A stretch of DNA of 64,000 nt from Leucobacter sp. PH1c (GTDB taxonomy: Bacteria > Actinomycetota > Actinomycetes > Actinomycetales > Microbacteriaceae). The position numbers and the translations under genes were made by a program. Positions within the stretch are counted from its first letter, which is position 1. Each line of letters begins with the position of its first letter. This document shows, one piece after another, positions 28,248-37,381 of the stretch. The notes beneath the pieces are model-generated. The model was not told the origin of the DNA and did no database searches. It saw nothing but the letters and a program-made list of their open reading frames with translations. The stretch is from assembly GCF_000633415.1 (NCBI RefSeq), contig NZ_AYMV01000035.1:1-64000 (forward strand), given 5' to 3'.

Positions 28248-29645
28248 TCAGCGGGTGTAGACCGTGAGCTCGCCCTCGCGCGGGTCCGGCGCGAGCACCG
28301 GGTACCCGGCGATGTCGCCGCCCTGCAGGTAGCGCACGCCGGCGTGGATCGGCGCCGAGGTCTCGAGCACCGCGTCGGCCGGCGCCGCGGAGACGACCGC
28401 GGCCCCCGCGGGGACCGTCGCCGTGCGTGCCTTGCTCGCGCCGCTCGCCGAGGTGATCTGCACCGTCGCCGGCTCCTCCCCCGTGTTGACGAGGACGAGC
28501 GATCCGCCCGACACGATCGGCGCCGCGATCGGCGTGTCCGCTGCGGCCTCGGGGGCCGGCTCGAACCACTCGTAGTCGTGCTCCTTGCCGCTCGTCGCCG
28601 AGCCGAGCACACCGGCGACGACCGGAGCGTCCGAGTTGAGCACGACCGCGTTCGCGCCCTGCGGCCACACGGGCACGCTGAGCTCGCCGACGGCATTCGG
28701 CTCAAGGGCGATCTCGCCGAGCTCGGTGCTGCCGCCCTTCGCGTCGATCGCCCGCACGCGCACCGTCGTCGCGACCCCGCCCGGAGCCAGAGCGCGCACG
28801 AGGACCGGGTAGTCGTCGCCCTCGCCGGAGTCGTTCGGGCCGCGCTCGTGGTCGCTCGCGTTGGCGACGCCGGGCACCACGAGGTGCGTCGCCGCCTCGA
28901 CCTGACGCCCCACGGACGACACCGCGAAGGCCTCGAGGCCGTAGCGGTGGGCCACGCCGAGGCTCGCCGTCACGGGGGCGCCGGTACTCGTGACGCGCAC
29001 CGCGAAGCGCTCGCGATCGGGCGCGTAGCCGTTCAGCGAGATGGTCTGCTCGGTGCCGGGGGCGACGAGCACACCGGCGGTCTGCACGGCGTCGACGACC
29101 CCGTTCTCGTCGTACACCGTGATCTCGGCAGTCGCGGGCACGCCGCCGGGGTTCCCCAGACTGAGCGTGGTCGAGACGCCGAGGTTGCTCGCGCCGCCGA
29201 CGAGCCACTGCTCGTTCAGGGGTTCCGCGCACGCGCTCGCCGTGGCGCCGCGCAGCTGCTCGCCAGTGACCGCCTGGATCTGCGCCGCGGCGAGCGGCGT
29301 CTCCACCGGTGCCGCGATGACGCCGGGGAGGCCCTCGCCGCCCTCGCTACGCTGCAGGTTCGTGGTCCCGGTCGCCGCACCCGACACCGTCACCGCGGCG
29401 ACGCCGGTGGGAATGGCCGCGCCGGGCCGGGCCTGATCCGCACCGAGCACCGAGAAGGAGCCGGCACAGACGAGCGAGCGGGTAGTGTTCTGCGTGGTAT
29501 CGACCACGATGGGCTGGGGCGCGCGCGACACCTCGGGAAGGGCGGTGCCGCCGAGGAGCACGACGGCCGAGGCTGCGGCGGCCACCACGAGGAGGCCGGT
29601 CACCGCACGGGCCCCGCCGCGCAGCATGCGTGAGCGATCGTTCAT
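28248..29645 (-). CDS. DUF5719-family extracytoplasmic protein
   Basis: The 465-residue protein has one N-terminal membrane helix or signal anchor (about 13-34) and a long beta-rich outer part with repeated segments such as PAPVVAGVLGS and VTASLGVAHR. It belongs to the DUF5719 family found between the large GT2 glycosyltransferase and the metallopeptidase-family gene in many actinobacteria. No catalytic motif is visible. Its ATG overlaps the stop of the glycosyltransferase by four bases, so the two are co-translated and may act together at the membrane. Confidence 0.85.
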   Translation of the reverse strand: MNDRSRMLRGGARAVTGLLVVAAAASAVVLLGGTALPEVSRAPQPIVVDTTQNTTRSLVCAGSFSVLGADQARPGAAIPTGVAAVTVSGAATGTTNLQRSEGGEGLPGVIAAPVETPLAAAQIQAVTGEQLRGATASACAEPLNEQWLVGGASNLGVSTTLSLGNPGGVPATAEITVYDENGVVDAVQTAGVLVAPGTEQTISLNGYAPDRERFAVRVTSTGAPVTASLGVAHRYGLEAFAVSSVGRQVEAATHLVVPGVANASDHERGPNDSGEGDDYPVLVRALAPGGVATTVRVRAIDAKGGSTELGEIALEPNAVGELSVPVWPQGANAVVLNSDAPVVAGVLGSATSGKEHDYEWFEPAPEAAADTPIAAPIVSGGSLVLVNTGEEPATVQITSASGASKARTATVPAGAAVVSAAPADAVLETSAPIHAGVRYLQGGDIAGYPVLAPDPREGELTVYTR

Positions 29646-32600
29646 CGTGCGGTTCCGTCCTGCTGTTCGGTATCGGGGTCGGCCTCGGGCTCGGGGCTGC
29701 CCTCCGCTTCGGGCTCGGGCTCGGGCTCGGCCGCAGATTCGAGCTCAGGCTCCGGGTCGAGCTCCGGCTCCAGCTCCAGCTCAGGCTCCGGCGCGGGCTC
29801 CGGCGCGGGCTCGGGTGCAGCCTCAGCCGCGGGCTCAGCCGCAGCCACATCCGCGGGCTCAGCCGCAGCCGCATCCGCGGGTGCATCCGCGGTGCGAGTG
29901 TCCGGGGCCGCGGGAGCGGACTCCGCCGCCTCCACCTCGGCCGTCGCCGTCGCCGCGGGTGCGGCCGGAACCACCTGCGCCGCGCCGCGCTTGCTCCGCT
30001 TCGGGCGCTTCCGCCGCTCGGGCCGGTACGTCACCTCGCCCGTGGGCAGGGCGAGGAGCAGCACGCCGAGGAGGACGACGAGCTGCACGGCCCAGATCGT
30101 CCGCCCGGTGAGCGAGGTGCCGCCCAGGTGCTGGGCGGCGTCGCCCGGGGCCTCGGCCTCGGTCGCCTCGGGCTCCGCGACGCGCCAGAGCAGGCCCTGC
30201 GCCGTCTGCCCGGCGCTCACGAGCGCCGGGTGCTGGTCGAAGAGGCGCTGCAGTTCGGCGCGCTCGACGTCGCTTCCGGAGCCGGGCAGCAGCACGAAGC
30301 CGACGCCCGCGTCCCGCAGCGGCTCGGTGAGGTCCTGGCCGCCCACGCTCGCGAGCCCGCCGACGAGCTCGGCCGTCTCACGGTCGGCATCGGTGAGCTC
30401 CGGGGTCTGATCCGCGCTGCGCACCCGGTCAAGGCGGACACCGGCCCCGGTGACCATCTGCGCGCGCACGGCGTGCGAGGCCTCCGCGGTGACCACGAGG
30501 GTGCGCACCCCGGGCTGGCTCTCGCCCGCGGCCTGCACGAGTGCGGGCATCTGCGTCACGGCGGGGCCGAAGGGCACTCGGCCGAGGAACAGCTGGGCGC
30601 TCACCGGCACGACCGCGACGATGGCCGCGACGAGCGCGACGGCCACCACGGGCACGGCGCCCTTGCGGAGAGTCGAGGCGCCGACCGCTGCGAGGCTCAG
30701 CACCGCGAGCCAGTAGACCGCGAGCCCGGATCCAGTCCAGATCGCCACGCTCGTGTCGCCCACGACCGAGAGCTCGAGCTGCGCCGCGGCGATCGCGGTG
30801 AGCATGCCGAGCCCGCCGAGCAGCGAGCTGAACAGCGTGACCGCGACGCGTCCCGTAAACAGTCCGAGCAGCGCGAGGAGCGCGATCGGGAGCATGAGCA
30901 CGCCGACGAGCAGCGTGGCGGGCGGGCCGCCGAGGCCGATCGTCTCGAGGATCCCGCCCCAGCCCGCCAGGCCGAACTCGGGGAATCCGAGGAGCAGGTG
31001 CCACGTCGAGCCGGGCGTGAACGGGGACACGATGCCGGGGTCGAGCAGGAGGTCGAGCGGCCGACCGTCGGCGATGCTCGTGACGATCTTCGGCGCGAAC
31101 AGCACGAGCGGCACGAGCGCCGTCGTGAGCACCCGGGCTGCGCCGCGGAGCGTGGTGAACAGGCCGACCACGAGCAGCACGAGCGCGGCGGGGATGAGCA
31201 CGGGGGCCGCGGCGAGCGCGACGCCCGCGAGGAGCGATGCCGTGCCCGCCCAGCTCCACGACTCGCGGCAGCGCGTCGCCGCGAGCAGCAGCCAGGGCAG
31301 TGTGACCGTGAGGACGAGGGTGGGGAGCCGGCCGGAGTCGAGCGAGCCGAGCAGCACCGGGCTGAGCGCGAAGCCGAGCGCCGTGAGCGCGCGGCCCGCC
31401 TTCGACTCGGTGAGCTGCGCCGCCCAGATCCAGGCGCCGAGCGCCGTGAGCGGGATCGCGGCGATGATGAGCAGCACGATCGCGTGCGAGGGGTTCCAGA
31501 ACGTGAGCGTGCCGAGCAGCGCGAGCACCCACGCGAAGGGGTCCGCGGGGACGCCGTCGAGCGCGCGTGTGTTCCACCACAGCTGATCGAGGGAGCTCAG
31601 CGGGGCGAGCCCGCCCCCGGCGAGACTCGTGTGCGGGAAGGCCCACCAGGTGAGCGCGACGGTCGCGACGATCGCCGCCGCGAGCACGGCGAGGCCGCCC
31701 GAGGAGATGAAGTGCAGTTCCCGGCGCTGCAGCCCCGAGCTCGCGAGGATCGCCTCGCGGTCGATCATGCGGGCGGTGCGCACGCTCTTCGGGTCGATGC
31801 GCAGCGGCCGGATCGCCGCCCAGCCCGCAGTGTTGTGCGCGCGGATCCTGCGGCGCGATGCGATGATCGCGTGAGGCCGGAAGAACACGCTGAGCGCGGA
31901 GACGAACTCCCCGAGCATGTTGCCCGGTTGCTCGCGGATGAGCGACCAGAGCACCCGGAGCACGGCGAGGATCGGCAGGCCGAGCCAGGCGAAGAACGCG
32001 AACGGCGCACGCGCATAGGCGATCCTGCGGTGCAGGTGCGCCGTGCGGGCCTGGCGGTGCGCCTGGCGGAGCACGGAGCGGCGGCGGTCGATCCGCGGGC
32101 CGGCGACGCCGCTCTGTGCGAAGCGGACGCGCGATTCCGGGGCGACCTCGACGCGGTGGCCCGCGAGCCGGGCGCGCACGCAGAAGTCGAGGCCGTCATC
32201 GTAGACGGGCAGTGCGGGATCGAAGCCGCCGAGCTGCTCCCAGACGTCGCGGCGCACGAGCATGCCGACGGGGCCGACGCCGAGCACGTCCTGCAGGTGG
32301 TCGTACTGCTGCTGGTCGAGCTCCTGGCGGCGCAGGGTCCAGCGGGCGCCGAAGCGGGTGAGGCTCTGCCCGAGCTCGATGATGCGCTCGGGGCGGTCCC
32401 AGTCGACGAGCTTCGGCCCGGCGACCGCGACCGAGGGCGCGCGCTGCACGGCGCTGAGGATGTGGTCGAGCGCCTCGGGCTCGGGGCACGAGTCCTCGCT
32501 GAGCAGCCAGAACCACTCGCTCACCTCGTCGTCGTCGACCGCCTCGGCGGCCTGCGCGCCGTGCGCGACGGCTTGGCCGAACGCCACGCGGGAGCCGAGC

Positions 32601-32779
32601 CCGATCACGCGCTCGGCGCCGCTCGCCATGAGCTGTGCGCCCACCGCGTCGGAGCCGCCGTTGTTCACGGCGATGATGGCCGCGGGCGCGACCGATTGAG
32701 CCGCGATGCCGGCAATGGTCTGGTCGAGCCACTCGCCGCCCTGCTGGGCGACGAGGATGGCCGTTACTCTGGTGCGCAT
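29642..32779 (-). CDS. Large membrane glycosyltransferase (GT2)
   Basis: The 1045-residue protein has an N-terminal family-2 glycosyltransferase domain (1-250: TAILVAQQGGEWLDQTI, WLLSEDSCPEPEALD, GGFDPALPVYDDGLDFCVRA) joined to about a dozen membrane helices and an outer domain. It should transfer sugar to a cell-envelope acceptor, which is unknown. The last 100 residues are a repetitive acidic tail of Glu-Pro units (PEPAPEPAPEPELELEPELD), unusual for an enzyme and perhaps a flexible wall-spanning or interaction segment. It lies directly downstream of whiB2 and is coupled to the DUF5719 gene. A TAGACT hexamer ends nine bases before the ATG. Confidence 0.88.
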   Translation of the reverse strand: MRTRVTAILVAQQGGEWLDQTIAGIAAQSVAPAAIIAVNNGGSDAVGAQLMASGAERVIGLGSRVAFGQAVAHGAQAAEAVDDDEVSEWFWLLSEDSCPEPEALDHILSAVQRAPSVAVAGPKLVDWDRPERIIELGQSLTRFGARWTLRRQELDQQQYDHLQDVLGVGPVGMLVRRDVWEQLGGFDPALPVYDDGLDFCVRARLAGHRVEVAPESRVRFAQSGVAGPRIDRRRSVLRQAHRQARTAHLHRRIAYARAPFAFFAWLGLPILAVLRVLWSLIREQPGNMLGEFVSALSVFFRPHAIIASRRRIRAHNTAGWAAIRPLRIDPKSVRTARMIDREAILASSGLQRRELHFISSGGLAVLAAAIVATVALTWWAFPHTSLAGGGLAPLSSLDQLWWNTRALDGVPADPFAWVLALLGTLTFWNPSHAIVLLIIAAIPLTALGAWIWAAQLTESKAGRALTALGFALSPVLLGSLDSGRLPTLVLTVTLPWLLLAATRCRESWSWAGTASLLAGVALAAAPVLIPAALVLLVVGLFTTLRGAARVLTTALVPLVLFAPKIVTSIADGRPLDLLLDPGIVSPFTPGSTWHLLLGFPEFGLAGWGGILETIGLGGPPATLLVGVLMLPIALLALLGLFTGRVAVTLFSSLLGGLGMLTAIAAAQLELSVVGDTSVAIWTGSGLAVYWLAVLSLAAVGASTLRKGAVPVVAVALVAAIVAVVPVSAQLFLGRVPFGPAVTQMPALVQAAGESQPGVRTLVVTAEASHAVRAQMVTGAGVRLDRVRSADQTPELTDADRETAELVGGLASVGGQDLTEPLRDAGVGFVLLPGSGSDVERAELQRLFDQHPALVSAGQTAQGLLWRVAEPEATEAEAPGDAAQHLGGTSLTGRTIWAVQLVVLLGVLLLALPTGEVTYRPERRKRPKRSKRGAAQVVPAAPAATATAEVEAAESAPAAPDTRTADAPADAAAAEPADVAAAEPAAEAAPEPAPEPAPEPELELEPELDPEPELESAAEPEPEPEAEGSPEPEADPDTEQQDGTAR

Positions 32780-32849
32780 ATCGCGCCCAGTCTAGGCCGC
32801 ACGCCTGATCGATGAGGGGAACCTCACCGCGTGCCCCGGCATCCGGCTG

Positions 32850-33158
32850 CTAGATCGCCTCGCGCCGAAGCCGACGGCGCTCGCGCTCGGAGAGCCCGCC
32901 CCAGATGCCGAAGCGCTCATCGTTCTGCAGCGCGTAGTCGAGGCACTCGGAGCGCACCTCGCAGCTCTCGCAGATGCGCTTCGCCTCGCGGGTGGATCCG
33001 CCCTTTTCCGGGAAGAAGGCCTCGGGATCGGTTTGCGCGCAGAGCGCGTCGCTCTGCCAGGCGAGGGCCTCGTCCTCCTCGCGCACCCCGGGCACGCCGA
33101 GGAAGACGGGATCGACGAACCAATTGCCCGGAACCGGAGTCTGCGGTGTCTCGTTCAC
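32850..33158 (-). CDS. whiB2: WhiB-family iron-sulfur regulator (WhiB2/WhmD-like)
   Basis: WhiB proteins bind a [4Fe-4S] cluster and act with the main sigma factor. The 102-residue protein has the four cluster cysteines C40, C63, C66 and C72 (CxxC in RICESCEVRSEC), the GIWGG turn (84-88) and a basic C-terminal tail (ERRRLRREAI) for DNA. Position next to the GT2/DUF5719 genes is that of WhiB2/WhmD, which controls septation in mycobacteria and streptomycetes. A sigma-A-like promoter and a 24-base palindrome precede it. Confidence 0.94.
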   Translation of the reverse strand: MNETPQTPVPGNWFVDPVFLGVPGVREEDEALAWQSDALCAQTDPEAFFPEKGGSTREAKRICESCEVRSECLDYALQNDERFGIWGGLSERERRRLRREAI

Positions 33159-33186
33159 CTATCGCTCCTTTCCTGCCTGTGCCGCG

Positions 33187-33247
33187 TGTCGCGACGGGAA
33201 CGTCGCGACAATGCATTAATTACACCGTTGTGATTCGCCCAAGTCAA
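33187..33247 (-). promoter_or_regulatory. whiB2 promoter with palindromic operator
   Basis: On the minus strand a -35 TTGACT (33242-33247), a 17-base spacer and a -10 TGTAAT (33219-33224) form a good sigma-A promoter. Just downstream, a perfect 9-bp inverted repeat TGTCGCGAC-N6-GTCGCGACA (33187-33210) covers the likely start of transcription. It could be an operator or a leader hairpin. A second small dyad TCAAG-N5-CTTGA lies upstream at 33266-33280. Confidence 0.6.
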
Positions 33248-33334
33248 GCCGAAAAGTGTAAACCCTCAAGCCCAGCTTGAAGTTCACCAACACGCGGCCG
33301 TGTCACACTTGCGACCGATCCGGGCGTGTTCCCG

Positions 33335-33365
33335 GCGCCTCCCGCGCTCCGGGTGCGGGAGGCGC
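33335..33365 (-). terminator. Hairpin at the end of the small membrane gene
   Basis: An 11-bp perfect stem (33335-33345 with 33355-33365) begins at the stop codon of the 118-residue gene and lies before the whiB2 promoter. Confidence 0.65.
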
Positions 33366-33721
33366 TAGCCCCAGATGACCAGCATGCGGTACGTCATCAC
33401 CGCGGCCGAGAGGTGCACCACCGCGAGCACGAGATTGGCCCAGCGCGTGCGATCGACGAGCGCCCAGAAGCCCGCGCCGAGCGGCAGCAGGAACGCCACG
33501 ATCAGGTACATCCAGAACTCGAGCGGATCGCCCGCCGCCGTGTTCCCCGAGAACGGGGCCGCGATCGAGATGATGATCTGCACGAGGAGCAGCAGGGCGA
33601 CGACGAGGGTCGCCCCCATGGTGAAGTCGTTGGGTCCGCGTTTCCGCAGCGCTTCGACAAGGCAGAGGACTGCTCCGGCGAGCGCGACGGCGATGACCGC
33701 GATCGCGTATCCGAGGATCAT
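33365..33721 (-). CDS. Small four-helix membrane protein of unknown function
   Basis: I do not recognise this 118-residue protein. It is mostly hydrophobic with about four membrane helices (about 3-22, 37-55, 70-88, 95-112) and a conserved-looking LRKRGPNDFTMG loop. Its start overlaps the truB stop by four bases, so it is co-translated with TruB. A hairpin at the stop ends the unit. Nothing in the sequence links it functionally to pseudouridylation. Confidence 0.75.
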   Translation of the reverse strand: MILGYAIAVIAVALAGAVLCLVEALRKRGPNDFTMGATLVVALLLLVQIIISIAAPFSGNTAAGDPLEFWMYLIVAFLLPLGAGFWALVDRTRWANLVLAVVHLSAAVMTYRMLVIWG

Positions 33722-34683
33722 GCCGCACCCCCCGCCGCGTCGGCGTCCGGCGTGGGGAAGTTCGTGACGACGCGGGTGACCCCGCGCTTCACCGAGACGA
33801 GCCCGATGAGCCGCCCGTCCGGCGCGATGGCTGCCGCGAGCGGGGCATCGTGCGCCTCGCCGACATCGACGCGCTTGCCGTGGCCGAGATCGAGCGTCTG
33901 CTGCGCGTCGAGCGGCAGTTCGGGGAAGAGCCGCGTGGCGACGTCGGCGGGCGCGAGGAGCTCTGCACGCTCCCCCGAGACGAGCTGCTCGATCGTGCCG
34001 GCATCCGCCACCTCGAACGGCCCCACCGAGGTGCGCCGCAGCGCCGTGAGGTGCCCGCCGATGCCGAGCGCAGCCCCCAGGTCGCGCGCGAGCGCGCGGA
34101 TGTAGGTGCCCGTGGAGCAGCGCACCGTCGCGTCGAGGTCGATCACGGCGGCGCCGTCATCGCTCTGCGCAGCGCGCGGCGCTCCCGCCTCGAACGCGTG
34201 GATCGTCACGGGGCGCTGCTTCAGCTCGACCGCCTCGCCCGCGCGCACCCGGTCGTAGGCGCGCTGCCCGTCGACCTTGATCGCGCTCACCGCGCTCGGC
34301 GACTGCATGATGTCGCCCGTCAGCTCGCGCACGGCTGCCGCAATCCGCTCGGGATCGCGCAGCACCTCGGCGACGGCCGCCGCATCCGCGACCGCCGTCG
34401 TCTCGCCCTCGCGGTCATCGGTGACGGTCGCGATCCCGAGCCGGATGGTCGTGGTGTACGTCTTGTCGAGGCCGACGAGGTGGGTGAGCAGCCGCGTCGC
34501 CGGGCCGGCGCCGAGCACGAGCAGGCCCGTCGCCATCGGGTCGAGCGTGCCCGCGTGCCCCACCTTCCGCGTGCCGAACGCGCGCCGCGACTTCGCGACC
34601 GCGTCGTGGCTCGTCCACCCCTCGGACTTGTCGAGCAGGAGAATCCCGCCGTGCGCGGGCAACGAAACGGAAGGAGCACTCAC
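33718..34683 (-). CDS. truB: tRNA pseudouridine-55 synthase TruB
   Basis: TruB makes pseudouridine at position 55 of the tRNA T loop. The 321-residue protein has the N-terminal LLLDKSEGWTSHD motif, the catalytic Asp48 in GHAGTLDPMATG, YTTTIRLG, and a C-terminal PUA-like part. The start is a GTG: TAGGCT (34690-34695) ends six bases before it, so a leaderless mRNA is likely. In most bacteria truB follows rbfA; here mutY and a DUF2871 gene on the opposite strand separate them. Confidence 0.96.
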   Translation of the reverse strand: MSAPSVSLPAHGGILLLDKSEGWTSHDAVAKSRRAFGTRKVGHAGTLDPMATGLLVLGAGPATRLLTHLVGLDKTYTTTIRLGIATVTDDREGETTAVADAAAVAEVLRDPERIAAAVRELTGDIMQSPSAVSAIKVDGQRAYDRVRAGEAVELKQRPVTIHAFEAGAPRAAQSDDGAAVIDLDATVRCSTGTYIRALARDLGAALGIGGHLTALRRTSVGPFEVADAGTIEQLVSGERAELLAPADVATRLFPELPLDAQQTLDLGHGKRVDVGEAHDAPLAAAIAPDGRLIGLVSVKRGVTRVVTNFPTPDADAAGGAA

Positions 34684-34758
34684 CCCTCCAGCCTACTGCC
34701 AGGCGAAGTCATCATTTCGGCTGATGCCCGCGCGACGCGCAGGGGCGAGGCTGGAAAC

Positions 34759-35214
34759 ATGAAGAAACCGCTCCAGCACCTCCTCGTCTCCGCGTTCGTC
34801 TACGCCGGGCTCGGCGTCGCCTCCGGGCTCTTCTTCCGCGAGTTCACGAAACTCAACGAGTTCCCCGAGGGCGCCTTCACCCAGCTCGGCCTCGCGCACA
34901 CCCACCTGCTCTCCCTGGGATTCTTCCCGTTCCTCATCCTGCTCGGCCTCGAGCGCGTGTTCACGTTCTCAGCCTCGAAGCGCGCGTACGGCTGGTTCCT
35001 CGGTCTCTACCACTCGGGGGTCATCCTCACCTCGGCCATGCTGATCGTGCACGGCTCGATGACGGTGCTCGGGATCGAGTCCTCCGCGATGATCTCCGGG
35101 ATCGCGGGGCTCGGCCACATCGCGATCACGGGCGGGATCATCGCGCTCTTCATCGCGCTGCGCGCCGCGGTGCGCGGAGCGGAGGCGCGCCGCGTCGAGG
35201 CTCCCGCGGCCTGA
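34759..35214 (+). CDS. DUF2871-family membrane protein
   Basis: The 151-residue protein has four membrane helices with a His-containing segment LGLAHTHLLSLGFFPF and a YHSGVILTS segment. It matches the DUF2871 family of small actinobacterial and firmicute membrane proteins of unknown role. The conserved histidines in the membrane could bind metal or heme, which is a guess. It is divergent from truB. Confidence 0.8.
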   Translation: MKKPLQHLLVSAFVYAGLGVASGLFFREFTKLNEFPEGAFTQLGLAHTHLLSLGFFPFLILLGLERVFTFSASKRAYGWFLGLYHSGVILTSAMLIVHGSMTVLGIESSAMISGIAGLGHIAITGGIIALFIALRAAVRGAEARRVEAPAA

Positions 35215-35266
35215 GTGCTCCCCCGCACGGTCTCCCCGGTGCGCATCCGACCGTAGACTGGTCCGG

Positions 35267-36145
35267 ATGAGCACCGGGGAGATCGCGCAGGCCGTGAACG
35301 CCTGGTACGCGCAGGCCGCGCGGGAGCTGCCGTGGCGCGAGCCCGGCGTCTCGCCCTGGGCGATCCTCGTCTCCGAGTTCATGCTGCAGCAGACCCAGGT
35401 GGATCGGGTGCTGCCGCGCTGGACCGCTTGGCTCGAACGCTGGCCCACGCCATCCGCGCTCGCGGCCGCGGAGCCGGGCGAGGCGGTGCGCGCGTGGGAT
35501 CGGCTGGGCTACCCGCGGCGCGCCCTGTGGCTGCACCGCGCCGCCGTCGAGATCGCCGAACTGCACGGGGACGCGGTCCCCGCCGACGTCGATGCCCTCC
35601 TCGCGCTGACCGGGATCGGCCCGTACACGGCGCGCGCGGTGTCGGTCTTCGCGTTCGGCGAGCGCCACCCCGTCGTCGATACGAACACGCGGCGGGTGAT
35701 CGCCCGCGCGGTGCACGGACGGGCCGCTGCAGGGATGCCGGCCGCGCGCGACCTCGACGACATGGCCGCTCTCCTCCCCGAGGATCAGGCCGCTGCCGCG
35801 ACGTTCAACGCCGCCGCCATGGAGCTCGGCGCCATCGTCTGCACCGCCCGCGCTCCCCGCTGCGACGCCTGCCCCATCGCCGCGCTGTGCGAGTGGCGCG
35901 GCGCCGGCTACCCCGACAACGCCCCGGAGAAGCGGCCCAAGCAGGCGCGCTTCGAGGGCAGCGACCGCCAGGCGCGCGGCCGGGTGCTCGCGCTGCTGCG
36001 CGCGACGAGCGCCCCGGTTCCGCGCGCGGATGCGTTGGACACCGCGAGCGCCGACCCCGAGCAGGCCGAGCGGGCCGTGCGCACGCTCCTCGCCGATGGC
36101 CTCGTGCAGGAGCACGCGCCGGGCGGCGAGCTGCGGCTCCCCTAG
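35267..36145 (+). CDS. mutY: A/G-specific adenine glycosylase MutY
   Basis: MutY removes adenine paired with 8-oxoguanine. The 292-residue protein has the catalytic Glu37 (VSEFMLQQTQ), the helix-hairpin-helix LTGIGPYTARAV with Asp138 (VVDTNTRR), and a [4Fe-4S] cluster loop C192-x6-C199-x2-C202-x5-C208. The C-terminal part is short and winged-helix-like, without the full NUDIX-like 8-oxoguanine reader of E. coli MutY. TAGACT (35254-35259) ends seven bases before the ATG. Confidence 0.94.
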   Translation: MSTGEIAQAVNAWYAQAARELPWREPGVSPWAILVSEFMLQQTQVDRVLPRWTAWLERWPTPSALAAAEPGEAVRAWDRLGYPRRALWLHRAAVEIAELHGDAVPADVDALLALTGIGPYTARAVSVFAFGERHPVVDTNTRRVIARAVHGRAAAGMPAARDLDDMAALLPEDQAAAATFNAAAMELGAIVCTARAPRCDACPIAALCEWRGAGYPDNAPEKRPKQARFEGSDRQARGRVLALLRATSAPVPRADALDTASADPEQAERAVRTLLADGLVQEHAPGGELRLP

Positions 36146-36161
36146 CGCGCTGCGGGCTCGA

Positions 36162-36599
36162 CTACTGCTCGTCGTCCTCGGCGTCGCGGGGCTTCGAGTA
36201 GGGATCGGCCTCGCCGGCGAAGCTCGCGTTCGCCGCGAGTGCGGCGGACTCGTCGTCGCGGCGCTTCGCCTCGGCGAGCAGATCGCTCAGGTGCTGCGCG
36301 CTCTCGGGCAGCTCGTCGTGGATGAACTCGAGCGTCGGCGTGAGGCGCGTGCCGAGCTGCTTGCCCACCTCGCTGCGCAGCATGCCCGTGGCCGCCTTCA
36401 GCGCGGCGGCCGTGTCGGCCTGCTCCTGCTCGTCGCCGTAGACCGTGTAGAACACGCTCGCCTGCTGCAGATCGCCCGTCACGCGGACGTCCGTGATGGT
36501 CACAAAACCGAGCCGCGGATCGCGCAGCCCCTTCTCCAGGCGACGAGCGATGATCTGCTGGATCCGCTCCGCTACCTTCCCCGCACGTGGATTACTCAT
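36162..36599 (-). CDS. rbfA: 30S ribosome-binding factor RbfA
   Basis: RbfA helps 16S rRNA maturation and 30S assembly. The 145-residue protein has the KH-like fold with [34 protein letters not shown] and [15 protein letters not shown] charged C-terminal tail follows. TAGTAT (36606-36611) ends six bases before the ATG, so it is probably leaderless and has its own promoter. It lies 1.8 kb from infB, its usual neighbour. Confidence 0.95.
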   Translation of the reverse strand: MSNPRAGKVAERIQQIIARRLEKGLRDPRLGFVTITDVRVTGDLQQASVFYTVYGDEQEQADTAAALKAATGMLRSEVGKQLGTRLTPTLEFIHDELPESAQHLSDLLAEAKRRDDESAALAANASFAGEADPYSKPRDAEDDEQ

Positions 36600-36695
36600 A
36601 CCCCAATACTAGCTGTGGGTGCCGCGGGAGGCCCTGAGGCTCGCGCCCGCGCGGTAGCGTGGAGGCCACCGCCCCTCCCCAACGGAAGTTGCACT

Positions 36696-37370
36696 GTGAA
36701 CGACACCGCCCCAGACCCCCACCCGGCTGAGGAGCAGCCAGCGGCACCGCAGGTCGCGGCACCCCAGTACGCGGCACCCCAGTACGCGGCACCGCAGGTC
36801 GCAGCACCGCAGTACGCAGCACCGCAGGTCGCAGCACCCCAGTACGCAGCACCCCAGGTCGCAGCGAACTGGGCGCCCGCGCCGGGCCCCGGCGAGCCCT
36901 TCGACGGCGCAACTGATCCGCACGACCTGAGCCGCCCGCTCTACGGCGCGACGCTCGGGCAGGCGATCGCCCGGTTCTTCCGCGGCTACGTCCGTTTCGA
37001 CGGGCGCGCGTCGCTCAGCGAGTACTGGTTCGCTCGGCTCTTCCTCGCGATGCTGATGCTCGGGTGGGTACTCGGCACCGCGATCGTGCTGAGTCTCCCC
37101 GAATCCGCGGGGCGGCCGGCTGCCGGCGCATGGATCGCGCTCGGGATCCTCGCGACGCTGGGCCTCGCCCTCCCCTCCATTGCGAGCATGTGGCGGCGCC
37201 TCCACGACGCGAACTTCCCGGGTCCGCTCTGGTTCCTGACGTTCGCCCCCGCGGGTGACCTGGTGCTGCTCGTCCTGATGCTCATGCGCTCGCGCCCCGA
37301 GGGGCGGCGCTTTGACGCGGCTTCGCAGGGATCCTTCGCCAGCCCGACCGGCCCCGCCTCGGGCCGCTGA
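36696..37370 (+). CDS. DUF805-family membrane protein with pentapeptide repeats
   Basis: The 224-residue protein has a disordered N-terminus built from tandem five-residue units (APQVA/APQYA, residues about 19-58), then a DUF805 membrane domain with YVRFDGRASLSEYWFA and WRRLHDANFPG, which are the family's hallmarks. There are about four membrane helices. The function is unknown. The start is a GTG. The matching 15-base DNA repeats (about 36750-36862) make this region prone to length change. Confidence 0.85.
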   Translation: MNDTAPDPHPAEEQPAAPQVAAPQYAAPQYAAPQVAAPQYAAPQVAAPQYAAPQVAANWAPAPGPGEPFDGATDPHDLSRPLYGATLGQAIARFFRGYVRFDGRASLSEYWFARLFLAMLMLGWVLGTAIVLSLPESAGRPAAGAWIALGILATLGLALPSIASMWRRLHDANFPGPLWFLTFAPAGDLVLLVLMLMRSRPEGRRFDAASQGSFASPTGPASGR

Positions 37371-37381
37371 CCAACGCGCGC

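Noticed and set aside
29630-32815. A 1061-codon plus-strand frame opposite the GT2 glycosyltransferase
   Set aside because: Low-complexity Arg/Glu/Gly composition with no membrane helices or motif; a GC-skew shadow.
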